From Streptococcus equinus (lineage in GTDB: Bacteria > Bacillota > Bacilli > Lactobacillales > Streptococcaceae), in contig NZ_FNJK01000003.1 of assembly GCF_900104225.1 (NCBI RefSeq), forward strand, positions 124,001-188,000: a stretch of DNA of 64,000 bases, given 5' to 3'. Positions 26,365 to 36,021 of this stretch are shown in pieces. Position numbers and translations under genes: made by a program. How positions within the stretch are numbered: the stretch's first letter is position 1; each line of letters opens with the position of its first letter. The notes below the pieces were generated by a model. The model was not told the DNA's origin, did no database searches, and worked only from the letters and a program-made list of their open reading frames with translations.

Positions 26365-29001
26365 ATGGAAAACAAGAAAAAATTATTATTGATTGACGGT
26401 TCATCCGTTGCTTATCGTGCCTTTTTTGCACTCTACAATCAGATTGATCGCTTTAAGAACCGAGCAGGTCTTCATACCAATGCTATCTACGGTTTTCACC
26501 TTATGCTCAATCATTTATTAGAAAGAGTTCAGCCAACGCATGTTTTGGTGGCTTTTGATGCTGGAAAGACAACTTTCCGTACGGAAATGTACAAAGATTA
26601 CAAAGCTGGTCGTGCTAAAACACCAGATGAATTCCGTGAGCAGTTGCCATACATCCGTGAAATGTTAACAGCATTGGGTATCAACTGGTATGAGTTGGAA
26701 AACTATGAAGCTGATGACATTATCGGAACGCTTGATAAATTAGCTGAAAACGAAGACGAGTATGATGTTACAATCGTCAGTGGAGATAAAGACCTTATCC
26801 AATTAGCTGATAACAACACAACCGTTGAAATTTCTAAAAAAGGTGTGGCTGAGTTTGAAGAATTCACTCCAGCTTATCTCATGGAAAAAATGGGAATCAC
26901 ACCAAAACAATTCATTGACCTCAAAGCTCTTATGGGAGATAAATCAGATAATATCCCTGGTGTTACAAAAGTTGGTGAAAAAACAGGTCTTAAATTACTC
27001 TTAGAATACGGTAGCCTTGAAGGTGTTTATGAAAACATTGATGGCATGAAGAAATCTAAGATGAAAGAAAACTTGATTAACGATAAAGAACAAGCTTTCT
27101 TGTCTAAGACTTTGGCAACAATCAATATTCAAGCACCAATCGCCATTGGACTTGATGACATTGACTACAGTGGACCTGATTTGGATAAACTGCTGCCGTT
27201 TTATGATGAAATGGGCTTCAAGCAATTTAAAGACAATCTTGGTGCCACTAAAAAGCAAGAAAAATTTGACGTGAGCTATACTGAAGTTGATAGCTTGAAT
27301 GCTGACATGTTCACAGATAATCAATTCTTCTACTTTGAAATTTTAGGAGAAAATTATCACGTTGAAAATATCATTGGCTTTGCTTGGGGAAATGACAAAG
27401 CGATTTATGCGTCAACTAATCTTGACCTTCTCAAGGATGATTTGTTTAAGGCAGCGCTAGCTAAACCAATCAAAACTTATGATTTCAAACGCAGCAAAGT
27501 TCTTCTTAGCCATTTAGGCATTGATTTGCCAGCGCCAGCCTTTGACAGCCGTTTAGCTAAATACCTTCTTTCAACGGTTGATGACAATGAATTATCAACG
27601 ATTGCTCGTCTTTACACAGAGTATGTTCTTGATAGCGATGAAGCTGTTTATGGTAAAGGGGCTAAACGCGCGGTGCCAGATAAAGCTGTGCTTCTTAGCC
27701 ACTTGGCTCGTAAGATTGTGGTCTTGAACCATTCTGAAAAAGCCATGCTAGACAAGTTGACAGAGCATCAACAAGCAAGCCTTCTTTTTGACATGGAACA
27801 ACCTCTTGCAAACGTTCTTGCTAAGATGGAAATCGCTGGTATTTCAGTTAAGAAAGAAACGCTGCAAGACATGGAAAAAGCCAACCAAGCTGTTATTGAT
27901 GAGTTGACACAAGAAATCTATGACCTTGCTGGCATGGAATTTAACATTAATTCACCAAAACAATTGGGTGAATTGCTCTTTGACAAGATGCAATTACCAA
28001 CAAGCTACACCAAGAAAACTAAGACAGGTTACTCAACAGCAGTAGATGTTTTGGAACGTTTGGCACCAATTTCACCAATCGTGTCTAAGATTTTGGAATA
28101 TCGCCAAATCGCTAAACTTCAATCAACTTACATCGTTGGTTTGCAAGATTTCATTTTGAAAGACGGCAAAATTCATACGCGTTATTTGCAAGATTTGACG
28201 CAAACAGGGCGTTTGTCTAGTGTTGATCCTAACTTGCAAAACATTCCAGTTCGTTTGGAACAAGGTCGCTTAATTCGTAAGGCATTTGTCCCAGAAACAG
28301 AAGACGAAGTGCTTTTGAGCTCTGACTACTCACAAATTGAGTTGCGCGTACTAGCTCATATTTCAAATGATGAACATTTGATTGCGGCTTTCCGTGAGGG
28401 AGCAGATATCCACACGTCAACAGCTATGCGTGTCTTTGGTATTGAAAAGCCAGAAGACGTCACACCAAATGACCGTCGTAACGCCAAAGCTGTTAACTTC
28501 GGCATTGTTTACGGAATTTCTGATTACGGTCTTGCTAATAATCTGGGTATTCCACGTAAAGTGGCAAAACAATACATTGAGACTTACTTCGAACGCTACC
28601 CAGGTATTAAAGACTACATGGAGCGCGTGGTGCGTGATGCCAAAGATAAAGGCTATGTTGAAACGCTCTTCCACCGTCGTCGCGAATTGCCAGATATCAA
28701 TGCTCGCAATTTCAACGTACGTCAATTTGCAGAGCGTACAGCCATCAACTCACCAATTCAAGGTAGCGCAGCTGATGTTCTCAAAATCGCTATGATTAAC
28801 CTTGATAAAGCTCTTGTTGATGGTGGGTTCAAGACCAAGATGCTTCTACAAGTGCACGATGAAATCATCCTTGAAGTGCCAAAAGACGAGCTAGAAGCTA
28901 TCGAAAAATTAGTCAAAGAAACCATGGAATCAGCCATTGAACTTTCAGTCCCACTTGTGGCAGACGAAAGTGCAGGCCAAACATGGTACGAAGCAAAATA
29001 G
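26365..29001 (+). CDS. polA: DNA polymerase I
   Basis: 878 aa repair and Okazaki-fragment polymerase. Residues 1-290 are the 5'-3' exonuclease (LLIDGSSVAYRAFFAL, GDKSDNIPGV), about 300-490 the proofreading-like domain, and 490-878 the polymerase with motif A DYSQIELRVLAH, the O helix RRNAKAVNFGIVYG and motif C QVHDEI. The proofreading domain lacks the DxE pair at its first motif (FFYFEILGEN), so 3'-5' exonuclease should be dead, as in other Firmicute Pol I. ATG 26365 gives the family N-terminus; the apparent earlier start lies in the promoter. Confidence 0.97.
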   Translation: MENKKKLLLIDGSSVAYRAFFALYNQIDRFKNRAGLHTNAIYGFHLMLNHLLERVQPTHVLVAFDAGKTTFRTEMYKDYKAGRAKTPDEFREQLPYIREMLTALGINWYELENYEADDIIGTLDKLAENEDEYDVTIVSGDKDLIQLADNNTTVEISKKGVAEFEEFTPAYLMEKMGITPKQFIDLKALMGDKSDNIPGVTKVGEKTGLKLLLEYGSLEGVYENIDGMKKSKMKENLINDKEQAFLSKTLATINIQAPIAIGLDDIDYSGPDLDKLLPFYDEMGFKQFKDNLGATKKQEKFDVSYTEVDSLNADMFTDNQFFYFEILGENYHVENIIGFAWGNDKAIYASTNLDLLKDDLFKAALAKPIKTYDFKRSKVLLSHLGIDLPAPAFDSRLAKYLLSTVDDNELSTIARLYTEYVLDSDEAVYGKGAKRAVPDKAVLLSHLARKIVVLNHSEKAMLDKLTEHQQASLLFDMEQPLANVLAKMEIAGISVKKETLQDMEKANQAVIDELTQEIYDLAGMEFNINSPKQLGELLFDKMQLPTSYTKKTKTGYSTAVDVLERLAPISPIVSKILEYRQIAKLQSTYIVGLQDFILKDGKIHTRYLQDLTQTGRLSSVDPNLQNIPVRLEQGRLIRKAFVPETEDEVLLSSDYSQIELRVLAHISNDEHLIAAFREGADIHTSTAMRVFGIEKPEDVTPNDRRNAKAVNFGIVYGISDYGLANNLGIPRKVAKQYIETYFERYPGIKDYMERVVRDAKDKGYVETLFHRRRELPDINARNFNVRQFAERTAINSPIQGSAADVLKIAMINLDKALVDGGFKTKMLLQVHDEIILEVPKDELEAIEKLVKETMESAIELSVPLVADESAGQTWYEAK

Positions 29002-29009
29002 AAAAAATG

Positions 29010-29045
29010 AAAAGGAAGTGGCTGATACAGTCATTTCCTTTTTGC
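29010..29045 (+). terminator. polA terminator
   Basis: AAAAGGAA and TTTCCTTTTT pair around a GTGGCTGATACAGTCA loop region. Confidence 0.65.
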
Positions 29046-29105
29046 TAGGCAGAAAATCCATGATTTGCTATACTTAAGAAAAACGCAATAAAAGGAGGCA
29101 GCTAA

Positions 29106-29528
29106 ATGACATCATTTCAAAATCCTAGCCAAGATGTGATTGCATCTTATCTTAAAAATGCTAAAACCATTGCAGTTGTCGGCTTGTCTTACCGTGAAAA
29201 TAGCCCAGCATATGGCGTTTCAAAGATTATGCAAGAAGCAGGATACACCATTATTCCGGTCAATCCTCGCCTTGCGGGTCAAAAGGTTCTTGGTGAAACT
29301 GTCTATGCTTCGCTTCAAGATGTTCCTGTCCATATTGATATTGTCGATGTCTTTAGGCGCAGTGAGTTTCTCCCTGAAGTTGCCAAAGATTTCATTGAAA
29401 CGGATGCTGATGTCTTCTGGGCACAACTTGGACTCGAAAGCCAAGAAGCTGCAGATATATTGCAGGCCGCTGGACGTGATAAAATCGTCATGAACAAGTG
29501 TATTAAGATTGAGTACCAAGGGTTATAA
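29106..29528 (+). CDS. CoA-binding domain protein (COG1832)
   Basis: 140 aa Rossmann-fold protein of the CoA-binding YccU type: TIAVVGLSYRENSPAYGVSKIM, GYTIIPVNPRL, VDIVDVFR, and an invariant-looking Cys in MNKCIKIEY at the C-terminus. The biological role of the family is unknown. AAAGGAGG supports the start. It sits between polA and perR, a streptococcal arrangement. Confidence 0.88.
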   Translation: MTSFQNPSQDVIASYLKNAKTIAVVGLSYRENSPAYGVSKIMQEAGYTIIPVNPRLAGQKVLGETVYASLQDVPVHIDIVDVFRRSEFLPEVAKDFIETDADVFWAQLGLESQEAADILQAAGRDKIVMNKCIKIEYQGL

Positions 29529-29760
29529 AATAATTCTTTGAAAATACTAGTGAAAATGAGATGACTTTTCAAGAAAGAGTTTTCTCATTTTTTCATGCTC
29601 TAAAAATCAGATTTTAAGCGTTTTTTAGAAAAAATAAGAGACTTTTACTTTGAAAACTTGAAATCGTCAGATTTTTATAATAAAATGAATGAGCATGTCG
29701 ATACGAGTAACAGTTAAACTATGTTATAATGACTTTAATCTATAGAACAGGAGAGCCATA

Positions 29761-30267
29761 ATGGACATTCATACCCATCACCGTCCTTTGGATGCCTATG
29801 AAAATGTTATCGAGCATCTCAAAAGGAAGCACATCCGCATTACGGAGACTCGTAAGGCCATTATCGCTTATATCATAAATAGTCATGAGCACCCAAGTGC
29901 TGAAAAGATTTATAAGGACTTGTTGCCTGAACATCCTAATATGAGTTTGGCAACAGTTTACAATAACATGAAAGTCTTGGTTAAAGAAGGGTTTGTTGCT
30001 GAGTTAAAAGTGACTAACGACCCAACAACTTACTACGATTTCATGGGACACCAGCATATCAACATTGTTTGTAAATATTGTGGTGATATTGCAGACTTTA
30101 TGGATGTTGATGCTATTGATATTGGAAAAGAAGCCTATGAACAAACAGGCTATATGATTACCAAGGTTCAGCTAACAGCCTATGGAATTTGTCCAAAATG
30201 CCAAGAAAAACTGAAAGCAGCAGGAGAACCTTTCATGGCTTATCGAGAAGAATATAAAGAAGATTAA
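29761..30267 (+). CDS. perR: Peroxide-responsive repressor PerR
   Basis: 168 aa Fur-family repressor that senses H2O2 by metal-catalysed His oxidation. The structural zinc site is Cys104, Cys107, Cys144, Cys147; the regulatory metal site is His44, Asp93, His97, His99 and Asp109, the PerR pattern (Asp rather than Glu at 93 and 109). Winged helix at about 18-85 (SLATVYNNMKVLV). Start with CAGGAGAG. Streptococci use PerR for dpr, ahp and iron genes. Confidence 0.95.
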   Translation: MDIHTHHRPLDAYENVIEHLKRKHIRITETRKAIIAYIINSHEHPSAEKIYKDLLPEHPNMSLATVYNNMKVLVKEGFVAELKVTNDPTTYYDFMGHQHINIVCKYCGDIADFMDVDAIDIGKEAYEQTGYMITKVQLTAYGICPKCQEKLKAAGEPFMAYREEYKED

Positions 30268-30299
30268 AAAAGAAGATGTGGGAAGCATCTTCTTTTTGT
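30267..30299 (+). terminator. perR terminator
   Basis: AAAAAAGAAGATG-tgggaag-CATCTTCTTTTT hairpin; the flanking A and T runs make it usable in both directions, also for the minus-strand gene ending at 30309. Confidence 0.85.
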
Positions 30300-30308
30300 G
30301 TATGTTAA

Positions 30309-31094
30309 TTATTTCAATAATTGTGATTTTCTTTCGAGCTCTAGTAGTTCTTCGTAAAATACGATTTGAGCTGCTTGTCTGTATGGGAACACGTAGAAAT
30401 TCATAATTGCCCAGAAAATATATGCTAATACATTCCAACCAATAAAGCTAAATTGAAGACAGAAGTAACGCCATCTATTGCCGTCCATGAGTTCTTTACT
30501 TCTTTTGATGACATTATTGGGGTTTGTATAGGTTCCGTTTTTGATTTGGTCATAGAGAATATAGGAAGTCATTGAGTAAGAGTAGCTTTTAATGATAGAT
30601 AAGATGATTCCACCAAATATAAAACTAAAAAAGATAACAACAACGACGTTTGCCCAAATTCCGGGTGCATAGAAACCATATTTTATTTCATAGAGTAAAT
30701 AAAGAATTGCAATCCCTGTTGGCCACATCCATAAAATTAGATAGAACCATTTTACGAGTGATGTTACAAAGAGTTTTCCAAAAATTTCTTTTGAAAAAGC
30801 AATGCCATTATCAGAAATTCCCACTTTCTCACGGTAGCCTCGCAAACTGTCAAGTAATGCGAAATTAGCAGACGTTAATAGGAAAAATGACAACAATCCC
30901 AATCCCCAAAAGATGATATCCACTGGAAAAGCTTGGTGCATAAAAACTCTAAAAATTGATGTAGATATTTCAAAAAGAATTAATGGTGAAATGATATATA
31001 AAATCACTGGAAAAAGGTAAAGAGGGACTTTACCTGGAACAAAAAGTGCTTTTCTTGCTTTCGCACGAATTTCGGATGCAGTAGATGCATTCAT
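30309..31094 (-). CDS. DUF975 family membrane protein (copy 1)
   Basis: 261 aa with five to six membrane helices and the family N-terminus (ASEIRAKARKAL). It is a paralogue of the gene starting at 31980: the motifs SYSMTSYILYDQIKNGTY, NVIKRSKELMDGN and WRYFCLQFSFIGW recur there almost unchanged. Function unknown. The TAGGAGGTT upstream fits the start. Confidence 0.85.
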   Translation of the reverse strand: MNASTASEIRAKARKALFVPGKVPLYLFPVILYIISPLILFEISTSIFRVFMHQAFPVDIIFWGLGLLSFFLLTSANFALLDSLRGYREKVGISDNGIAFSKEIFGKLFVTSLVKWFYLILWMWPTGIAILYLLYEIKYGFYAPGIWANVVVVIFFSFIFGGIILSIIKSYSYSMTSYILYDQIKNGTYTNPNNVIKRSKELMDGNRWRYFCLQFSFIGWNVLAYIFWAIMNFYVFPYRQAAQIVFYEELLELERKSQLLK

Positions 31095-31167
31095 GATATA
31101 AACCTCCTAATTTTTTAAATTTTCCCGAGGAGTATTATACCATAATTAGCTAAGAATGTTTAGAAAA

Positions 31168-31203
31168 TTAAAAGAAGCTGAACGAACTCATCTCAGCTTC
31201 TTT
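31168..31203 (-). terminator. Terminator after DUF975 copy 2
   Basis: AAAGAAGCTGA / TCAGCTTCTTT hairpin; on the minus strand it is followed by TTAATTTTC. Confidence 0.7.
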
Positions 31204-31224
31204 GTTTGGTATCTATTGAATTTT

Positions 31225-31980
31225 TTATTCAGCTTTTTCTCGTAAATCTTCGTAGAAGAAGAGTTCAGCGGTTGTTATATATGGCAAAGTATAGAAATGA
31301 AGTAGACCACATGTTAGAGCAGTCAAAATAATCCAACCGATGAAACTAAATTGTAGGCAGAAGAAACGCCATTTATTACCCTTCATCAATTCAGTACTTT
31401 TAGTAATAACACTACGAGGGCCTTCATAAGTACCATTTGTGACATCGTCATAAAGAACGTAAGTTGTCATGCTGTATGCATATTCTTTCATAATTGCAAG
31501 GACAAAACCTGCAATCATCACGATAAAGCCGATAAGGACAATAACCCAGCCTGCAGCAGAATCATCTGTAGCAGCAAACATAACCCCAGCAGAAAGAATG
31601 ATAATACCAGCGATAGCGATTAATGACCATAAGAAGAGGAATACCCATTTAACAATTGCGGTTACGACGTATTTACCGAACAATTCGTTTGAGAAAACGC
31701 GCATGTTGTCGCTAACTTCAACATGATCAGCTTTGTGACGCATTACATCAAGAACTGCAAAGCTTGCTGAAGCAAGGAAAAGCGCTGATAGGATTCCGAT
31801 GATACTTGGAACAGATTGCGTGACGCTAATTTCAGTGCCATTGTAAGAATAAATTGATTCACGATAAGTCACTGAAATAGTTAAAATCGCCAAGATAATA
31901 GAAACAATAAACAATTGATACTTGCCAGAGAGAGTTTTTAGAAATTCTCTAGCTTTTTGTCGAGTTTCTGAAGCTTTCAT
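31225..31980 (-). CDS. DUF975 family membrane protein (copy 2)
   Basis: 251 aa from ATG 31980, which has AAAGGAGG at ideal spacing; the frame extends further upstream but without support. Five to six membrane helices; shares with copy 1 the blocks YAYSMTTYVLYDDVTNGTY, TKSTELMKGNKWRFFCLQFSFIGW and a C-terminal FYEDLREKAE. The two genes lie in tandem, each with its own terminator region, and probably arose by duplication. Function unknown. Confidence 0.85.
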   Translation of the reverse strand: MKASETRQKAREFLKTLSGKYQLFIVSIILAILTISVTYRESIYSYNGTEISVTQSVPSIIGILSALFLASASFAVLDVMRHKADHVEVSDNMRVFSNELFGKYVVTAIVKWVFLFLWSLIAIAGIIILSAGVMFAATDDSAAGWVIVLIGFIVMIAGFVLAIMKEYAYSMTTYVLYDDVTNGTYEGPRSVITKSTELMKGNKWRFFCLQFSFIGWIILTALTCGLLHFYTLPYITTAELFFYEDLREKAE

Positions 31981-32231
31981 AATATGGACCTCCTTTAAAT
32001 ATTCCCTAAAATGTAAATACTTCCACACCTTCATTATAACATCTTGTATTAGAGAAGTCACACGAAAACATGTAAACATGACAAATAATGTGATTTCTGG
32101 TAAAATCGTAAAGGTTGCGCTTTTTAAAAGCAATACATAGTAGAGTCTGGATATTAGATTCGTTCTCTGTCTGATTACTTCTAATCATGACAATATCAAA
32201 AATGCCCACAACTGTTTTTTGTGGTAGCTAG

Positions 32232-33383
<1,152 letters not shown>

Positions 33384-33390
33384 TACATTA

Positions 33391-33422
33391 TAAAGCTTGA
33401 AACGATTGTTTCAGGCTTTTTT
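33391..33422 (+). terminator. tgt terminator
   Basis: AAAGCTTGAAAC-gatt-GTTTCAGGCTTTTTTT hairpin with T run. Confidence 0.85.
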
Positions 33423-33441
33423 TCTTGAATCTCAAAAAGTG

Positions 33442-33486
33442 TTAACCTATATACAAAAAATAGTTGACTAAAATAAAATGAAGTAG
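33442..33486 (+). promoter_or_regulatory. Promoter with BirA-like operator in front of CHY-bioY
   Basis: TTGACT (33464-33469), 17 nt, TAAACT. TTAACC (33442-33447), 14 nt, AGTTGA (33462-33467) resembles the BirA operator half-sites TTAACC...GGTTAA and overlaps the -35. With bioY in the transcript, biotin repression is plausible; one half-site deviates at two positions. Confidence 0.45.
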
Positions 33487-33515
33487 TAAACTTTGTTAAA
33501 AGGTTGGTGATTATA

Positions 33516-33818
33516 ATGATTTATGGAATTGATCTTGATAGTGAGGGAAGATGTCGACACTATCATACAGCATGTGATGTTGTTGCTTTGAAATGTAGCA
33601 AGTGTCAGGAATATTTTGCTTGTTATCAGTGTCATGATCAGTTGCGAGATCATCCTTTTGAGCCTGTTTCGGTAGACGATGATGCACCAGTGCTTTGCGG
33701 CAGTTGTCTTCATACGTTAACTTTTACGGAGTATAAAAAGGGATTTTGTCCTTATTGTCACCATGCCTTTAATCCAAAGTGTCAGTTACATGAGACTATT
33801 TATTTTTCAAAGGAGTAG
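33516..33818 (+). CDS. CHY zinc-finger protein
   Basis: 100 aa, rich in Cys/His pairs: HYHTACDVVALKC, CSKCQEYFACYQC, CGSCL and CPYCHHAFNPKCQLH, fitting the CHY zinc-finger fold that binds three zinc ions. ATG 33516 is taken as the start (AAAGG 12 nt upstream); an upstream TTG is possible. It is cotranscribed with bioY. The function of bacterial members is unknown. Confidence 0.85.
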   Translation: MIYGIDLDSEGRCRHYHTACDVVALKCSKCQEYFACYQCHDQLRDHPFEPVSVDDDAPVLCGSCLHTLTFTEYKKGFCPYCHHAFNPKCQLHETIYFSKE

Positions 33819-33821
33819 GTT

Positions 33822-34352
33822 ATGAAAAACGTCAGGGATTTACTTTACATTGCCATGATGGCAACTATTTTGGTTATTTTGGGCTTCATTCCAGCCATTC
33901 CACTAGGTTTTATTCCCGTTCCAATTGTTTTGCAGAATTTGGGAGTCATGTTAGCAGGAGTTTTGTTAGGTTGGAAGAAGGGGAGTTTATCAATTCTTTT
34001 ATTTTTCCTTTTAGGAATGCTTTTACCAGCTTTCTCAGGAGGAACTTTATTTGCCGTTTTGGCTGGACCAACAGCTGGCTATGTCATTGCTTGGTTCTTT
34101 GTGCCAATTTTAGTTAATTTGGTTTTGAAGGGCTTTAAAAATACATCATTTATCAGTTATTTAGTTGCGATTTTACTTGGTGGAGTTTTGTTTGTTGATG
34201 TGGCAGGAGCTATTTATCTTTCTGTCTACATGCACATGCCTTTAGTGACATCGCTTTTATCAAATCTTGCTTTTATTCCTGGCGATACGATTAAAGCTGT
34301 GGTTGCTAGTACTATTGCTTATAAATTTAAAGACAAATTGGGCTTGGCATAA
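33822..34352 (+). CDS. bioY: Biotin transporter BioY
   Basis: 176 aa, six membrane helices, S component of an ECF transporter; uses the shared EcfAA'T module encoded elsewhere. Family motifs: PLGFIPVPIVLQNLGVMLAGVLLG near the N-terminus, and FIPGDTIKAVVAS in the last helices. AAAGGAG supports the start, only 3 nt after the CHY gene. The likely biotin operator upstream fits the assignment. Confidence 0.93.
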   Translation: MKNVRDLLYIAMMATILVILGFIPAIPLGFIPVPIVLQNLGVMLAGVLLGWKKGSLSILLFFLLGMLLPAFSGGTLFAVLAGPTAGYVIAWFFVPILVNLVLKGFKNTSFISYLVAILLGGVLFVDVAGAIYLSVYMHMPLVTSLLSNLAFIPGDTIKAVVASTIAYKFKDKLGLA

Positions 34353-34425
34353 GAGAACAGTCTTTTTAAAAAAGCGTCTATTTCTGTTATAATGTGAGTA
34401 AGTATAACTAGAGAAGGAGCCTATT

Positions 34426-35202
34426 ATGAAACTCACAACACTTGGTTGCTGGGGAGCATACCCTTATAAAGATAGCGGAACAACCTCTTATCTTGTTACG
34501 AGTGAAGATGGTTTTCAATTGCTTATGGATTGTGGAAGCCGTGCCGTCACAGAATTAGAAAAAGAAATCAGCCCACTTGATTTGGATGCGGTGATTATTT
34601 CACATTATCACCCTGATCATATTGCTGATCTTGGTGTACTTCGTCATTATTTCCAACTTTATCCAAAACACCTTTGGACACCAAAAGTTTTGCCGATTTA
34701 CGGTCACAACGAAGACGAAGTTGAATTTGCTAAATTGACTTTACCAGGCGTTTCTGAAGGAAAAGCTTACGATGTCACTGGCGTTGAAAAAATTGGTCCA
34801 TTTGATATTACCTTTATCAAAACGGTCCACCCCGTTCCTTGCTATGCCTTTCGTATTGTCGAACGTGCAACTGGTCAATCGCTAGTCTTTACTGGTGATA
34901 CAGGCTATTTTGCTGAATTGGAAAAATTCGCCGCAGGCGCAGATCTCTTTTTGGCAGATGTTTACCTTTATGCAGGAAATGAAAATCACCCAGCTCATTT
35001 GACAACGAAAGAAGCAGGAGAGATTGCCAAAGCTGCAGGTGTGAAATCACTTGTCTTGACGCACACGCCACCAGTGCCACCACAAGGTATTGATGCTAAA
35101 AATCACCTTCAAGTGCTTAAAGAAGAAGCACAAGGTTTTGCTGACGGTGTGCCAGTTGACTTGGCTGAGCCACACAAATCTTGGCAAATCGGGGAGCTCT
35201 AA
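34426..35202 (+). CDS. MBL-fold metallohydrolase
   Basis: 258 aa metallo-beta-lactamase-fold protein with the metal motif His60-Tyr-His62-Pro-Asp64-His65, a further HPVPCYAFRI, GDTGYF and a late THTPP. Closest in pattern to RNase Z-like/YhfI hydrolases of unknown substrate. Its stop codon shares one base with the tadA start (TAATG), so it is translationally coupled to tadA. Confidence 0.88.
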   Translation: MKLTTLGCWGAYPYKDSGTTSYLVTSEDGFQLLMDCGSRAVTELEKEISPLDLDAVIISHYHPDHIADLGVLRHYFQLYPKHLWTPKVLPIYGHNEDEVEFAKLTLPGVSEGKAYDVTGVEKIGPFDITFIKTVHPVPCYAFRIVERATGQSLVFTGDTGYFAELEKFAAGADLFLADVYLYAGNENHPAHLTTKEAGEIAKAAGVKSLVLTHTPPVPPQGIDAKNHLQVLKEEAQGFADGVPVDLAEPHKSWQIGEL

Positions 35203-35708
35203 TGGCTGAATTTACGCAGGAAGAAAAAGAGTTTTTCATGCGAGAAGCGCTCAAGGAAGCGCAAAAATCGCTAGAAAAAGAAGAAATTCCAATTGGCTGT
35301 GTTATTGTCAAAGATGGTGAGATTATTGGACGTGGGCACAATGCGCGTGAAGAAGAGCAAAAAGCGATTTTGCATGCTGAAATTATGGCCATCAATGAAG
35401 CTAATGAGAACGAAGGCAATTGGCGTTTGCTTGAGAGTACTTTATTTGTCACCATTGAACCTTGTGTCATGTGCAGTGGAGCTATTGGGCTTGCCCGCAT
35501 TCCACAAGTGATTTATGGAGCTGCTAATCAAAAATTTGGCGGAGCAGGCAGTCTTTACGATATTCTGACAGATGTTCGTCTCAACCACCGTGTTGAGGTC
35601 GAAACGGGCATTCTTGAGGCTGAATGTGCTGGCATTATGCAGGACTTTTTCCGAAAAAATCGTGAGAAGAAAAAAGCAGCCAAGAAGCAAGCCAAAGAGC
35701 AGTGCTGA
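35202..35708 (+). CDS. tadA: tRNA adenosine deaminase TadA
   Basis: 168 aa zinc deaminase that makes inosine 34 in tRNA-Arg(ACG). The zinc/catalytic signature is complete: His58-Ala-Glu60 and Pro87-Cys88-Val-Met-Cys91. ATG 35202 overlaps the upstream stop and gives the normal N-terminus; the earlier frame lies inside the MBL gene. The SRP RNA gene follows immediately, as in other streptococci. Lys-rich tail. Confidence 0.95.
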   Translation: MAEFTQEEKEFFMREALKEAQKSLEKEEIPIGCVIVKDGEIIGRGHNAREEEQKAILHAEIMAINEANENEGNWRLLESTLFVTIEPCVMCSGAIGLARIPQVIYGAANQKFGGAGSLYDILTDVRLNHRVEVETGILEAECAGIMQDFFRKNREKKKAAKKQAKEQC

Positions 35709-35731
35709 TTTGCATAATCAAAAAAATATGA

Positions 35732-35737
35732 TATAAT
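35732..35737 (+). promoter_or_regulatory. -10 of the SRP RNA gene
   Basis: TATAAT, placed about 8 nt before the RNA 5' end. Confidence 0.7.
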
Positions 35738-35744
35738 AGCTATC

Positions 35745-35820
35745 GGAGCAACATCTGCGCGTGAAGCGGGTCAGGGGAGGAATCCAGCAGCCCTAAGCGA
35801 TTGTAGGTGTGTGCTCTTTT
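35745..35820 (+). ncRNA. ffs: Signal recognition particle RNA, small bacterial type
   Basis: About 75 nt. The apical SRP domain GGTCAGGGGAGGAATCC - AGCAGCCCTAAGC holds the conserved Ffh-binding internal loops and tetraloop region, and GGAGCA pairs with the TGTGCTC end. Flanked by a TATAAT and a terminal T run. It forms the SRP with Ffh for cotranslational membrane targeting. Confidence 0.93.
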
Positions 35821-36021
35821 TTATTCTTTAAAATGCTTGAAATCATGCAAAAAAAGCGGAGTTTTTTCATGCATGAATGATTGTTTCATGAAAGTTTTCA
35901 GCAAGTTAGAAAAAGTCCGTGAAACGCTTTATTTTATAGGATTATTTAGCAAAAATGATTGAAAAAAAGTGTATAAAAGAGTAATATAGAAGAGAAATTT
36001 AATTTTTTGAGGAGTATTGTA

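Noticed and set aside
29614-29630. TTTAAG-CGTTT-TTTAGA as a third CiaR box
   Set aside because: Second half-site deviates and no -10 follows at 10 nt; no csRNA-like hairpins downstream.
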